Counted from the stretch's first letter, positions 53,087-62,242 are shown. The stretch is 64,000 bases of DNA from Desulfoluna limicola (GCF_021654575.1 NZ_AP024488.1:2046001-2110000); one strand, 5' to 3'. The notes: a model not told the origin generated them from the letters alone. Numbers and translations are program-made.

Positions 53087-54232
53087 CTAAAGCCCCATAA
53101 ACCGGGCGGCGATCTCTTTCATGATCTCATTGGTGCCGGCAAAGATGGGCATGACGCGGCCATCGCGCAGGGCTTTGGCAAAGACGTCGTCATCGTCCAG
53201 GGCGGCTTCACCCAGGAGATCCATGGAACGCCTGGAAAAATCATTTAAGAAATCGGTGGTGAGGAATTTTGCCATGGAGGTCTCCACCACCACGTTTGCG
53301 CCAGCCGCATGCTGGTTGACGAGATCATTCACAAAAGCACGCGCCATTTTGAGGTGAGCCGTCATCTCCACCAGGGCGAAACGCACTTCTTGGGCTTTAA
53401 TAAGGGGCATGCCCGATCCGTAAATGCACTCCCGTGCCTTCTTTGTGGTTTGCTCCACCAGGGTTTCAGCGCCGGCAAGGGCGGAGACGGCGCACACCAG
53501 CCTCTCCTGCTGGAGTTTTTCCATGAGCATGATAAAGCCGCTGCCCCTCTGACCCAGAAGGTTGGCCTTGGGAATGCGGCAGTTGTTGAAGAAAAGTTCT
53601 GCCGTATCCTGGCTGCGCAGCCCCATTTTTTGGAGCTTGCCTCCTTTTTCAAAGCCCGGGGTGCCTGCCTCCACGACAAAAAGCGAGATGGCATTGTAGG
53701 GTTCCTCTTCAAGAGAATCCCTTGCTGCCACGATCACCACGCCGCAATTGATCCCATTAGAGATAAAGGTTTTGCTCCCCTCCAGCACAAAGCAATCCTC
53801 TTCCTCGCGGAAAGTGGAGACCATGGAGGCCAGATCGCTTCCGGCATCCGGTTCGGTCATGGCAACGGCGGCCACGATGTCTCCTGAAACACAGCCCGGT
53901 AGGAATTGGTTCCTTATCTCTTCACTTCCATACGTAAAAAGGTAGGGTACCACCACATCGCTGTGGAGGGACACCATAAACCCCGACTCGCCGATGTGAG
54001 CCATCTCCTCCATGATGATAACCGAGTAGAGAAAGTCGAGTCCCCGACCACCGTATGCCTGCGGCACCCAGGTGCAGAGATACCCCTTTTCTCCCATCTC
54101 CTTCCAGGCGGAGAGCGGAACAATCCCTGCCTGTTCCCACGCCTCGCCATGGGGTGCCACAGCCTCATCCAGGTAGCGTCTCAGCTTGTCTCTGAACGCG
54201 TGGTGGTTCCCGGTGTATTCAATGGTGCCCAT
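53087..54232 (-). CDS. Acyl-CoA dehydrogenase (subunit with catalytic Glu)
   Basis: 381-residue FAD enzyme for the first step of beta-oxidation, passing electrons to ETF. AMTEPDAGSDLASM (near residue 120) and FISNGINCGVVIVAA (near 155) line the flavin and substrate site. The C-terminal IFAGTNEIMKEIAARF carries the catalytic base Glu at the usual place. Its start codon overlaps the stop of the second acyl-CoA dehydrogenase by one base, suggesting coupled translation and perhaps a heteromeric enzyme. Confidence 0.93.
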   Translation of the reverse strand: MGTIEYTGNHHAFRDKLRRYLDEAVAPHGEAWEQAGIVPLSAWKEMGEKGYLCTWVPQAYGGRGLDFLYSVIIMEEMAHIGESGFMVSLHSDVVVPYLFTYGSEEIRNQFLPGCVSGDIVAAVAMTEPDAGSDLASMVSTFREEEDCFVLEGSKTFISNGINCGVVIVAARDSLEEEPYNAISLFVVEAGTPGFEKGGKLQKMGLRSQDTAELFFNNCRIPKANLLGQRGSGFIMLMEKLQQERLVCAVSALAGAETLVEQTTKKARECIYGSGMPLIKAQEVRFALVEMTAHLKMARAFVNDLVNQHAAGANVVVETSMAKFLTTDFLNDFSRRSMDLLGEAALDDDDVFAKALRDGRVMPIFAGTNEIMKEIAARFMGL

Positions 54233-55356
54233 CAGCGCCTCCTTTTTCCAAGTTCCCGGTCTGCCAGGATCTCCTCAAGCAAGGATCTTTCGCCACCGAG
54301 AAGTTCTAAGGTTTTCGCATCCCTCAAGCTTCGTTCCACATCGTACTCTGTCATGTAACCGTAGCCACCCAGGAGCTGGATCGCTTCATCGGACACGGCC
54401 ACGGCCGCCTTTGTGGCGCTGATCCTGGCAAGAGCCGATGCCGCTTCATCGGCTTTTCCAAGGTCAAAGAGCTCGGCGGCACGCCGGGTCGCGAGACGTG
54501 CCAGCTCCAGCTTCCCTGACAGGCGAGCCACCTTCTGACGAGTGATGCGAAACGCTCCGATGGGCTTTCCAAACTGGGATCGTTTTCGAACATAGGCCAG
54601 AGCCCGATCCATGGCCCCCCGCCCCACGCCCAAGGCAAGGGCTGCCACATCGATCCAGTGCCCGCTCCAGAGACATTTAAGCGTTGCGTCGTCGCCAAGG
54701 CAGGCGTCGTCCGGCACCATCACCCTGTTCAGATGAACGGTGGCCGTCTTCACCATCTCAAGTCCCATTCGACAGGGCTCGGGGGCAACGGAGATTCCGT
54801 CGTACGATGCGTCCACGCAAAAGAGAATCACTGGCTCTGATTCGGAGACACACCCCACTAAGAACCAATTTGCGTTGATCCCACCCCACACGCGCCGCTT
54901 CTCTCCGGAAAGGAGCCAGCCGCCCTCCACTCGCTCTGCCGTTGCGCTCAATATGAGGGGTAGAGACTGTACCGGAGCTTCATAAAGGGCGAGGCTGCAA
55001 CGCGCCACGCCAAGGGCAAGGCCCGGGAGCACCCGTGTCTGAAGCGCTTCGGAGGCAAAGCGGGAGATCACCTCCGCCCCGAACGTACCGGAGGCCAGGG
55101 CAAAGGCGGCCGTGGAGTCGATTGCCGCAAAGGTTTCCAGAACCACGGCCCGGGCAGCCATACCGAGCCCGCCGCCGTCAAGACTCTCCGGAAGGTTCAC
55201 CCCTATAAGCCCCAGCTCCGCGGCCTGCCGGAAAAGACCGTCTGGCCAAACTTGCTCCTTGCGCATATGTGATAGTAACTCGCGCTCAAATTCACCCACG
55301 GCAAACTCCCGAGCCGAACGCTGAATCCCCTTTTCAAGGGTGGTCAATGCCTGCAT
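54232..55356 (-). CDS. Acyl-CoA dehydrogenase-like protein lacking the usual catalytic Glu
   Basis: 374 residues with the acyl-CoA dehydrogenase fold (IQLLGGYGYMTEYDVERSLRDAK near the C-terminus). The position that normally reads EGTNE/GTSEI is LLGGERSLLEEI here, so the common C-terminal base is missing. AAGGAGAG precedes ATG 55356; the open frame upstream runs into the fadJ-like gene. Paired overlapping genes, one with and one without the base, are known from two-subunit acyl-CoA dehydrogenases, so an alpha-beta enzyme is likely (inference). It starts 13 bp after the fadJ-like stop. Confidence 0.88.
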   Translation of the reverse strand: MQALTTLEKGIQRSAREFAVGEFERELLSHMRKEQVWPDGLFRQAAELGLIGVNLPESLDGGGLGMAARAVVLETFAAIDSTAAFALASGTFGAEVISRFASEALQTRVLPGLALGVARCSLALYEAPVQSLPLILSATAERVEGGWLLSGEKRRVWGGINANWFLVGCVSESEPVILFCVDASYDGISVAPEPCRMGLEMVKTATVHLNRVMVPDDACLGDDATLKCLWSGHWIDVAALALGVGRGAMDRALAYVRKRSQFGKPIGAFRITRQKVARLSGKLELARLATRRAAELFDLGKADEAASALARISATKAAVAVSDEAIQLLGGYGYMTEYDVERSLRDAKTLELLGGERSLLEEILADRELGKRRR

Positions 55357-55369
55357 GATCTTCTCTCCT

Positions 55370-57508
55370 TCACAAGGGGTTATCCGCGTGAAACAGGGTG
55401 CCATCTTTGACCTTCTCACGAAGCAGAGTGGCTGCCTTGAAACGTTTGCCGTACTTCTTCTCCAGACCATCCAAGGTCTTCAGCACGTCTGCCGGGCCGC
55501 GCTTGTCCGTATAGCGAAAAGGTCCGCCGGTAAAGGGCGGAAAGCCAAGGCCGAGAACGGCTCCGAGATCGCCGTCGGCAGGGGTTCGGATCACGCCCTC
55601 CTCAAGGCAGAGGATCGCCTCGTTCACCATGGTGAGTCCTACGCGCTGCTGAATTTCCTCCACCGAGATCCTTGATTTTCCTTTGGTTCCGATAATACCT
55701 TTAACATCTGGGTTCACAGCCTTTTTGCCCCGCTTCTTTTTGCCGTAGTCATAAAACCCCTTTTTGTTCTTGCGGCCGAGGAACCCTTTACCGTGGAGCT
55801 TTCCAAGGACAGAAGACTGGGGAATCGCCCGGGCATCCGCGGTGGGTTTCATCACCGCCCCCACGTGCACGCCTACGTCAAAGCCTACCTCATCCACCAG
55901 GGTGACGGGTCCCACAGGAAATCCGAAACGCATCATAACATCGTCGAGCACGGACACGTCCACGCCCTCTTCCAGGAGAAGCATGGCTTCATTGAGCATG
56001 ATGGTAAGGATGCGGGTGGTGTAGAAGGCGGGTCCATCCTGAACCACGATGCAGGTTTTTCCCTGCTTCATGCCGAAGTCCACCGCGGTTTCGATAACCC
56101 AGTCCGCAGTCTGGTCTGTGGCGATGATCTCAAGAAGGGGCATGCTGCGAACAGGAGAAAAGTAGTGCATGCCGATAACAAGCTCCGGGTATTTCGCATC
56201 CTTTGCAATCTCAGAAATGGGAAGCGACGAGGTGTTGCTGGCAAAAATTGTTCTTCCCTCTGTGGCCTCTTCCACCTCTTTCAAAAGCTTCTTCTTCAGA
56301 GTCAGGTCTTCAAACGCTGCCTCTATGACCATGTCTGTGCCCGAAAAAAAGAAGAAATCGTCGCACGCCATCACCTTGGCGCCCTGCATCTGCTTTTCAA
56401 AGTTGGTGATACCGCCGGATTTGGCCCGAATGGCAAGACCATCCCTCACTTCCTGCACCCCTTTAGCCGCTCCATCCAGGGAGATATCCTTGATGAGAAG
56501 AGAGTCCACCAGATCTGTGGAGACACCTGCCACGCCATTGCCCATAAGACCGGCGCCTAAGATAGCGAGCTTTTTAACATCCCGGGCGTTGCCGTTCACC
56601 AGCCCCTTGCCGGCGCCTTTCATGGCATGAAAAAGTGAGGTAAGCCCCCGGGATTCCGGTGAGAGAACCAAATCGGCAAAGCGGTGCACATCCTGTTGAA
56701 TCCCACGTTCCACACCGTGCTCGCTGCCGTATTTAACGGAATCAATGATGGCCAGGGGTGCCGGATAAACCCCTTTGGTCTGGGAGAGCACACCCTTTTT
56801 TGCCAGGTAAAAAATAAGGGAGCGCCCCGGTTTCACCTTCTCCATGACGGCCTGGGGTAGAGCGCGTTTCACCTTTCTTCGAGCCGCCTCGCCTCCGACA
56901 AGTTTCAGAACTCTCGCCACCGCCGCATCCTTTAAGGCAAAGGGGTGAGTGATGTCGTCAATAAGCCCAAGCTTCATGGCTTTTTGGGGACGGAGCTGTT
57001 TGCCCATCAACATCATGGAAAGGGCTTCGGAGATGCCGATGAGCCCGGGCAATCTCTGGGTACCGCCGCCAGCGGGCAAAAGGCCCAGCTTAACTTCAGG
57101 AAGGGAGAAAACGGTTTTCGAAGAGTCTGACGCCACCCGCGCGTTGCACGCCATGGCAAGTTCCAGCCCGCCCCCCATGCACGCGCCGTGGATGGCGCAC
57201 ACCACGGGCTTCGGCCAAGCCTCGAGCCGGGAAAGAATCGCGTTGGCCCTGCCGATGTAGGCAGTCACCTCTTCTTTGGTGGTCATGGTGCTTACTTCGT
57301 CCAGATCGGCCCCGGCCACAAAGGTGTCCCCCTTACCGCTTATGATCACAAGCCCTTTGGCCGTACGATCGCCTTCCACCTCCCCGATGAGGGACTCCAC
57401 CTCATCAAACAGGGCCGAAGAGAGGGCGTTGACAGGAGAATCTGCTGAGTCCAGCGTCACCACCCACACCCCATTTATCAATTTTTCCGTCGTGATATGT
57501 CTGGTCAT
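55370..57508 (-). CDS. fadJ: Bifunctional enoyl-CoA hydratase/3-hydroxyacyl-CoA dehydrogenase (FadJ/FadB-like)
   Basis: 712 residues, multifunctional enzyme. N-terminal crotonase part (1-190): oxyanion hole GADLDEVS, catalytic Glu in GGGLELAMAC and in SLPEVKLGL, and GGGTQRLPG. C-terminal dehydrogenase part: NAD loop ILGAGLMGNGVAG (near residue 317), ASNTSSLPI, catalytic His in GMHYFSPVRSMPLLEII, and a second dehydrogenase C-domain. It hydrates trans-enoyl-CoA and oxidises the product to 3-ketoacyl-CoA. With the thiolase 25 bp upstream it forms the core of the beta-oxidation operon. Confidence 0.96.
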   Translation of the reverse strand: MTRHITTEKLINGVWVVTLDSADSPVNALSSALFDEVESLIGEVEGDRTAKGLVIISGKGDTFVAGADLDEVSTMTTKEEVTAYIGRANAILSRLEAWPKPVVCAIHGACMGGGLELAMACNARVASDSSKTVFSLPEVKLGLLPAGGGTQRLPGLIGISEALSMMLMGKQLRPQKAMKLGLIDDITHPFALKDAAVARVLKLVGGEAARRKVKRALPQAVMEKVKPGRSLIFYLAKKGVLSQTKGVYPAPLAIIDSVKYGSEHGVERGIQQDVHRFADLVLSPESRGLTSLFHAMKGAGKGLVNGNARDVKKLAILGAGLMGNGVAGVSTDLVDSLLIKDISLDGAAKGVQEVRDGLAIRAKSGGITNFEKQMQGAKVMACDDFFFFSGTDMVIEAAFEDLTLKKKLLKEVEEATEGRTIFASNTSSLPISEIAKDAKYPELVIGMHYFSPVRSMPLLEIIATDQTADWVIETAVDFGMKQGKTCIVVQDGPAFYTTRILTIMLNEAMLLLEEGVDVSVLDDVMMRFGFPVGPVTLVDEVGFDVGVHVGAVMKPTADARAIPQSSVLGKLHGKGFLGRKNKKGFYDYGKKKRGKKAVNPDVKGIIGTKGKSRISVEEIQQRVGLTMVNEAILCLEEGVIRTPADGDLGAVLGLGFPPFTGGPFRYTDKRGPADVLKTLDGLEKKYGKRFKAATLLREKVKDGTLFHADNPL

Positions 57509-57533
57509 CGTTGCTCCTTGTTCTGTTTAACCT

Positions 57534-58832
57534 CTATTCCGCACTCTCGATAAGTATCGCACTGCCCACGGCACCGGCGGCACATCCGGCAACCACGCCG
57601 TACCGATGCCCCTCCTGTTTCAGACGACGACAGCAGGTGGTGATAAGCCGTGCCCCGGTGGCACCGAAGGGGTGACCGATGGAAAGGGAGCCCCCGTGGC
57701 GGTTGAGCTTGTCCATATCCATCTCGCCCATGGCGCCTGAAAGGCCGAGGCGATCCCGGCAGTAGTCATCCGAGGCCATGCAGTCGAGGTTGGCCAGCAC
57801 CTGCCCGGCAAAGGCTTCGTGAATCTCGAAGACCCCGATTTCATCCAGGGTGAGACCGGTCTCCTGAAAGAGTCTGGCCATGGAAAAGGCAGGACCCAGG
57901 AGCAGCTCTTCCACGGGATCCTGGGCGGAGTAGGCGTAGTGGGAGAGATATCCGATGGGGTTGAGGCCCAGTTCTCTGGCTTTTGCTTCGCTCATGAGCA
58001 TAACGGCTGCCCCGCCGTCGGAGAGGAACGAGGAATTTCCGGCGGTGACCGTGCCGTATTTTTTGTCGAAGGCGTGTTTCAGAGTGGATAATTTGGCCTG
58101 GTTTGCATCAGCCCGGGGGCCGTTGTCGGAATCCACCGTGTTTCCGTCCACCACCACGGGTATGATCTCTTCGTCAAAGAAGGCATTTTCGGCGGCAGTC
58201 ACGGCCCGCTGATGGCTCGTGACAGCGTACGCGTCCTGGCGCTCCCGGCTCACGCCCAGGCGCTTGACCAGTCGATCGGCGTTCTCGCCCATGATGAGCC
58301 CTGTGGAGAATTCGGAGATGGACGGTTTCTGAGGTGCGATAAAGTCCAGAGGTCGCATCTTTTTGAGATGAGGGATCCAGTCTTTCCAGGTTTTGGGACG
58401 ATTAAAGAGGGTGATATCCAGAAGAAAGCGGCGGTACTTTTCACTGATGCGGATATTGACATCCGAGAATGTCTCTACGCCACCCGCAATCACGGTTTCG
58501 GCTTTGCCGGCCAGAATGGCGCATGCCCCATTGGTCACCGCTTGGTTGGCCGAAATGCACGCTACGGTGCAGGTGTAGGCGGGCACCGACCTGGGCAGGC
58601 CCGTGCCCAGAGTAATCTCCCGGGCAACATTGGTGGTGGCGATATCGGCTGCCACGCACCCCATCACAACTCCATCTACTGTTTCGAAGGGAACCCCGAC
58701 CCGTGTGAGCAGCCCCTGTACCGCAGCCTGTCCCAACTGCCATGCCATGAGCTCTCGAAAGCCTGTACCGGATCGGAGAAACGGGGTCCGGCATCCATCC
58801 ACAATCGCCACTCTCGGTTTTGCGCTGTCCAT
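57534..58832 (-). CDS. fadI: Acetyl-CoA acyltransferase (3-ketoacyl-CoA thiolase, FadI-like)
   Basis: 432 residues; it cleaves 3-ketoacyl-CoA with CoA to acetyl-CoA. The likely nucleophile Cys92 is in TVACISANQA. The acid/base residues follow in IHEAFAGQ and GGSLSIGHPFGATGARL, with the second cysteine in GVVAGCAAGAVGSAI. The extra insertion near residues 140-180 and the length fit the trifunctional-beta/FadI subgroup. It is the first gene of the degradation operon, whose promoter region carries two copies of a palindrome. Confidence 0.94.
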   Translation of the reverse strand: MDSAKPRVAIVDGCRTPFLRSGTGFRELMAWQLGQAAVQGLLTRVGVPFETVDGVVMGCVAADIATTNVAREITLGTGLPRSVPAYTCTVACISANQAVTNGACAILAGKAETVIAGGVETFSDVNIRISEKYRRFLLDITLFNRPKTWKDWIPHLKKMRPLDFIAPQKPSISEFSTGLIMGENADRLVKRLGVSRERQDAYAVTSHQRAVTAAENAFFDEEIIPVVVDGNTVDSDNGPRADANQAKLSTLKHAFDKKYGTVTAGNSSFLSDGGAAVMLMSEAKARELGLNPIGYLSHYAYSAQDPVEELLLGPAFSMARLFQETGLTLDEIGVFEIHEAFAGQVLANLDCMASDDYCRDRLGLSGAMGEMDMDKLNRHGGSLSIGHPFGATGARLITTCCRRLKQEGHRYGVVAGCAAGAVGSAILIESAE

Positions 58833-58876
58833 CGTTCACCTCATTTATCGCATCGAAATTGTTTAGCAAACCACTG

Positions 58877-58892
58877 TCCATCACATGATGGA
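58877..58892. promoter_or_regulatory. Candidate TetR operator, site 1
   Basis: TCCATCA-CA-TGATGGA, a perfect palindrome 45 bp before the thiolase start codon, between TTGACA (minus strand, 58922-58917) and the gene. Confidence 0.6.
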
Positions 58893-58931
58893 ACCATGGC
58901 AAACATTGAACACAGTTGTCAACCATATTCT

Positions 58932-58947
58932 TACATCAAACGATGGA
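58932..58947. promoter_or_regulatory. Candidate TetR operator, site 2
   Basis: TACATCA-AA-CGATGGA matches site 1 at 13-14 of 16 positions. It lies 10 bp upstream of the minus-strand TTGACA, so the two sites flank the -35 element. Confidence 0.55.
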
Positions 58948-58980
58948 ATCAATAATGTGATCGAGAGTTCGAGGGTTGAC

Positions 58981-59023
58981 AAAAAAAACCGGGAGTGACC
59001 TCCTTGCAGGAAGCGCTCCCGGT
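58981..59023 (-). terminator. Intrinsic terminator of the scoAB genes
   Basis: ACCGGGAG/CTCCCGGT stem followed by T8 on the minus strand. It separates scoAB from the thiolase operon. Confidence 0.9.
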
Positions 59024-59056
59024 TTCATCATGACTGGTTGATAGGATCGTCGGCAC

Positions 59057-59719
59057 TTAGACCATGGTGCCCACGATATCAGGAACAATAAGATCTGCCT
59101 CGGTTTTTTCGATCACCTCCTCCACGGTCACCCCTGGAGCGGTCTCTTTGAGGACCAGGCCCTCTTGGGTCACCTCCATGACGGCCAGCTCGGTGACAAT
59201 GAGGTTGGCTTCCCCCACGGCCGTGAGGGGCAGGCTGCACCGCTTGAGGATCTTGGATTCCCCTTTTCGGTTGGTGTGGTCCGTTGCGATGATCACTTTT
59301 TTCGCCCCGGTGCACAGGTCCATGGCGCCCCCCATGCCCGGCACCATTTTACCGGGAATGATATAGTTGGCGATGTTGCCCTCCTGGTCCACCTCCAGGG
59401 TCCCGAGAACGGTGGCATTGATATGCCCGCCCCGGATGATCCCGAATGAGGTGGCGCTGTCGAAAAAACACCCGCCGGGCAGAATGGTGACAGGCTGGTT
59501 GCCGGCATTGATAAGATCAGGGTCGCTCTCTCCTTCCGCGGGCGCCGGACCGATGCCGATAAAGCCATTTTCCGACTGAAGAAGTACCTCCACGCCTTCC
59601 GGAATATAATTGGCCACAAGTGTGGGCATGCCGATGCCGAGGTTCACGATATCGCCATCTTTAAACTCCCGCGCAATGCGACGGGCAATGAGCTCTCTTC
59701 CGTTGGGTTTTTCAGCCAT
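59057..59719 (-). CDS. 3-oxoacid/acyl CoA-transferase subunit B
   Basis: 220 residues. The catalytic Glu is in LLQSENGFIGIG (near residue 46). The IVNLGIGMPTLVA N-terminus and PGKMVPGMGGAMDL are typical of the B subunit. With subunit A it transfers CoA between acetyl-CoA or succinyl-CoA and short fatty or 3-keto acids. GGGAGGTGTCAC precedes ATG 59719; the gene overlaps the end of subunit A by 8 bp. A terminator follows. Confidence 0.95.
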   Translation of the reverse strand: MAEKPNGRELIARRIAREFKDGDIVNLGIGMPTLVANYIPEGVEVLLQSENGFIGIGPAPAEGESDPDLINAGNQPVTILPGGCFFDSATSFGIIRGGHINATVLGTLEVDQEGNIANYIIPGKMVPGMGGAMDLCTGAKKVIIATDHTNRKGESKILKRCSLPLTAVGEANLIVTELAVMEVTQEGLVLKETAPGVTVEEVIEKTEADLIVPDIVGTMV

Positions 59720-60377
59720 GTGACACCTCCCCTGCCTGAACAACAGCGTCCACGAATATTCCGGGAAGCATCACATGATCAGGATCCATGGTCCCCGTGT
59801 CCTCGATGTGCTCGGCTTCCACGATGACGTACTCGCAAGCCATGGCCATGAGGGGGTTAAAGTTCTGGGCCGACTTCCGAAAAATAAGGTTCCCGGACCG
59901 GTCGGCACGATGCGCCTTGATCAGGGCCACATCCCCTTTGATGGGCGGCTCCAGAAGAAAGTCCCGCCCGTCCACGGTGATCTTCTGCTTGCCGTTCTCC
60001 ACCTCCGTCCCCACACCCGTGGGGGTAAGAATGCCCCCGAGGCCGACACCCGCCGCGCGAATCCGCTCGGCCAGGGTCCCCTGGGGAACAAGGATCGCCT
60101 CAAGGGATCCTTCGGTCATGGCCTTGCCGAACTCCGGGTTGAGCCCCACATGGGAGGCGTAAAAGGTTTTCACGGATCCCTGGCGCACCAGCTTGCCTGC
60201 CCCCTTGCCGGGGACACCGGCATCGTTGCAGACAATGGTAAGGCCCGAGAGGTTCTTCTCCACCACGGCATCCACCAGCATCTCAGGGGTCCCCACCGTC
60301 ATAAAGCCGCCAACCATGATGACGGCACCGCTTGTTATATCCTGAACCGCCTGGTCCAGTGGTTTCACTTTGTTCAT
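59712..60377 (-). CDS. 3-oxoacid/acyl CoA-transferase subunit A
   Basis: 221 residues. GAVIMVGGFMTVGTPEMLVDAV near residue 18 and the Gly-rich GVGLGGILTPTGVGT near 115 are the family signatures. GGAGGC lies before ATG 60377; the open frame further upstream consists of repeat sequence and is not coding. Together with subunit B and the AtoE transporter it forms an atoDAE-like set for uptake and activation of short-chain fatty acids. Confidence 0.95.
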   Translation of the reverse strand: MNKVKPLDQAVQDITSGAVIMVGGFMTVGTPEMLVDAVVEKNLSGLTIVCNDAGVPGKGAGKLVRQGSVKTFYASHVGLNPEFGKAMTEGSLEAILVPQGTLAERIRAAGVGLGGILTPTGVGTEVENGKQKITVDGRDFLLEPPIKGDVALIKAHRADRSGNLIFRKSAQNFNPLMAMACEYVIVEAEHIEDTGTMDPDHVMLPGIFVDAVVQAGEVSHG

Positions 60378-60426
60378 AGAAAAGCCTCCAAAGGCCGTCT
60401 TGAAAGTCATATGAATCAAGTCTATT

Positions 60427-60531
60427 GCCTCCGGCGGGCAGGGGATAAATCCCCTGCACCCCAGGTTCGCGAATGCTCCCTCGCCTTCGTTCCTCAGGCT
60501 CATCACATTCGCTGACGGGCTTCGCCCGTGA
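60427..60531. repeat. CAGGGG hairpin and family C repeat
   Basis: GCCTCCGGCGG is followed by GCAGGGGA-TAAA-TCCCCTGC and CCCCAGG. Then comes the C element: GCGAATG (60469-60475) with CATTCGC (60506-60512) and ACGGGC-TTC-GCCCGT (60515-60529). Confidence 0.75.
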
Positions 60532-60551
60532 CAACATTAAAGGCTGACGCT

Positions 60552-60647
60552 GCCCGCGGCGAACGCCCTTGCGATTTGACCCGAGGAACGAGGGACAAAA
60601 CGCAAGGGCAGCCCGCTTTCGAGGTGGCTCACCTCGCCGCCGGAGGC
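60552..60647 (+). repeat. Family A repeat with compensatory changes
   Basis: A1 stem GCCCTTGCG...CGCAAGGGC (60565-60609) and A2 stem CGAGGTG-GCT-CACCTCG (60620-60636). Both stems differ from other copies by paired substitutions that keep base pairing. It ends CCGCCGGAGGC. Confidence 0.88.
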
Positions 60648-60668
60648 AAAAGCCCTTTGCTCTTTCCC

Positions 60669-61997
60669 CTACAGAAACATCAACACGGTGCAGGTCACGA
60701 CACCGCCCCAGATAAGGGCCACGGTGCAGTAGCCCATGATGTCACGAATGGTGAGACCGGCGATGCCGAGGAGCGGCAGGGCCCAGAAGGGCTGGATCAT
60801 GTTGGTCCAGGCATCGCCCCAGGCGATGGCCATGGCTGCTTTCCCCAGGGGAACACCGAGCTGCTGGGCTGCCGGCATGACGATGGGACCCTGAACCGCC
60901 CACTGCCCGCCACCTGACGGAACGAAGAAGTTCACGATCCCTGCGGAGAGGTAGGTGAAGAAGGGGAAGGTGGTGGGGGTCGAGACCTCCACAAACCACT
61001 GGGAGATGGAGGCGGCAAGGCCCGAGTGCACCATCATCCCCATGATGCCCGCGTACAGGGGAAACTGCAGCACGATGCCGCCGGTGTTTTTGATGGCGTC
61101 GTTCATGACGCGAAGGTACCTGGCCGGGGTCTTGTGCAGAACGATCCCGGCAAAGAGAAAGATGAGGTTGACGCTGTTGAGCCCCAACTTCCCGCCGTTG
61201 GCAAAGTAGTAAAGAATGTAACCGAAGCCCATGGCTCCCAGAAGCATGGAGACAACCATGGAATTTTCCAGCTTTTCCGCAGGAGTCATCTCTGAACGCG
61301 GCTTTAAGGGCGCTTCGATATGCTCGTCGGCAAACAGAGCGGGATCGGCTTCCACCACATCCTCTTCTTTGGGCATCATCATCTTGTTGATGACAGGCAG
61401 AGACACGAGAAGGATCACGCAGATCAAAAGGTTCTGCCAGGCAAAGATGGTCTCGGAGACGGGGACCTGCACCCCCCCCGTTATTTTGGCCATAAAGCCC
61501 TGGGCATCGGCAACTTTCAGGGGAATGGACCCGGAAAGGCCTGCGTGCCAGACAATAAAACCGGTGTAGGCAGACGCCACAAGAAGACCGTAGTGAACAC
61601 CCTTGACCTTTTGAACCATCTCACGGGCCAAAAGAGCCCCGACGATGAGGCCAAAGCCCCAGTTGACCCAACAGGCAACCAGCGCCACAAAGGTGGTGAC
61701 CATGATGGCCTGGCTCGGTGTTTTGGCAATACCGGCGATGGATTTCAGAAAGGACTCCACCACCTTGGTTTTGGCCAGGGTGTGTCCGGTGACCAGCACA
61801 AGAACCATCTGCATGGCAAAGGCAAGCAGCTTCCAGAAACCTTCACCCCAATACTTTACCATGGCAACGGGTGTTTGGCCCTGAAAAATCATCCCGAAAA
61901 TAAAGACGATAAACGTTAAAATGGCGGCAAAAAGAAACGCATCCGGCAGCCAGCGTCGAACGATTTTGCTGAAAAATGCAGCGAGGCCTCGTATCAT
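60669..61997 (-). CDS. atoE: Short-chain fatty acid transporter (AtoE family)
   Basis: 442 residues and about ten to twelve hydrophobic segments. Family hallmarks: an N-terminal RRWLPDAFLFAAILTFIVF, a long polar loop near 225-260, and FFVPSGGGQWAVQGP near residue 365. It imports acetoacetate, butyrate or similar acids. GGAGAG precedes ATG 61997. A sigma-54 promoter 80-105 bp upstream and the activator gene next to it suggest acid-induced expression. A repeat block lies between it and scoA. Confidence 0.95.
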   Translation of the reverse strand: MIRGLAAFFSKIVRRWLPDAFLFAAILTFIVFIFGMIFQGQTPVAMVKYWGEGFWKLLAFAMQMVLVLVTGHTLAKTKVVESFLKSIAGIAKTPSQAIMVTTFVALVACWVNWGFGLIVGALLAREMVQKVKGVHYGLLVASAYTGFIVWHAGLSGSIPLKVADAQGFMAKITGGVQVPVSETIFAWQNLLICVILLVSLPVINKMMMPKEEDVVEADPALFADEHIEAPLKPRSEMTPAEKLENSMVVSMLLGAMGFGYILYYFANGGKLGLNSVNLIFLFAGIVLHKTPARYLRVMNDAIKNTGGIVLQFPLYAGIMGMMVHSGLAASISQWFVEVSTPTTFPFFTYLSAGIVNFFVPSGGGQWAVQGPIVMPAAQQLGVPLGKAAMAIAWGDAWTNMIQPFWALPLLGIAGLTIRDIMGYCTVALIWGGVVTCTVLMFL

Positions 61998-62088
61998 AAG
62001 TATCTCTCCCTTGGTGTGGTGCGCCTCAGGAACTGCCTTGTTCCGAAGTCGCATCGTTTTTTGGAAATCCGCGTTTAACAAGGGAATT

Positions 62089-62105
62089 AGCAGCATGTGT
62101 GCCAA
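62089..62105 (-). promoter_or_regulatory. Sigma-54 (-24/-12) promoter of atoE
   Basis: Read on the minus strand: TTGGCACACATGCTGCT. GG (62103-62102) and GC (62091-62090) are exactly 10 bases apart, as sigma-54 needs. The predicted start lies near 62078, giving an 80-base leader before atoE. Confidence 0.7.
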
Positions 62106-62211
62106 AATTACCCACCTGGCACAACACGCTCATTTACTTAGAGATACAACATCACCACCAGGAGAAGTCGAGGTTAATCAGGTAGATAGGTGTGCAAACT
62201 TAAGGAACACG

Positions 62212-62228
62212 TGTGTAATAGTTACACA
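62212..62228. promoter_or_regulatory. Palindromic upstream activator site candidate
   Basis: TGTGTAATAGTTACACA is a perfect 17-bp palindrome about 110-125 bp upstream of the -24 element, where NtrC-type activators bind. Confidence 0.55.
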
Positions 62229-62242
62229 GGAAAAAGAGAATC

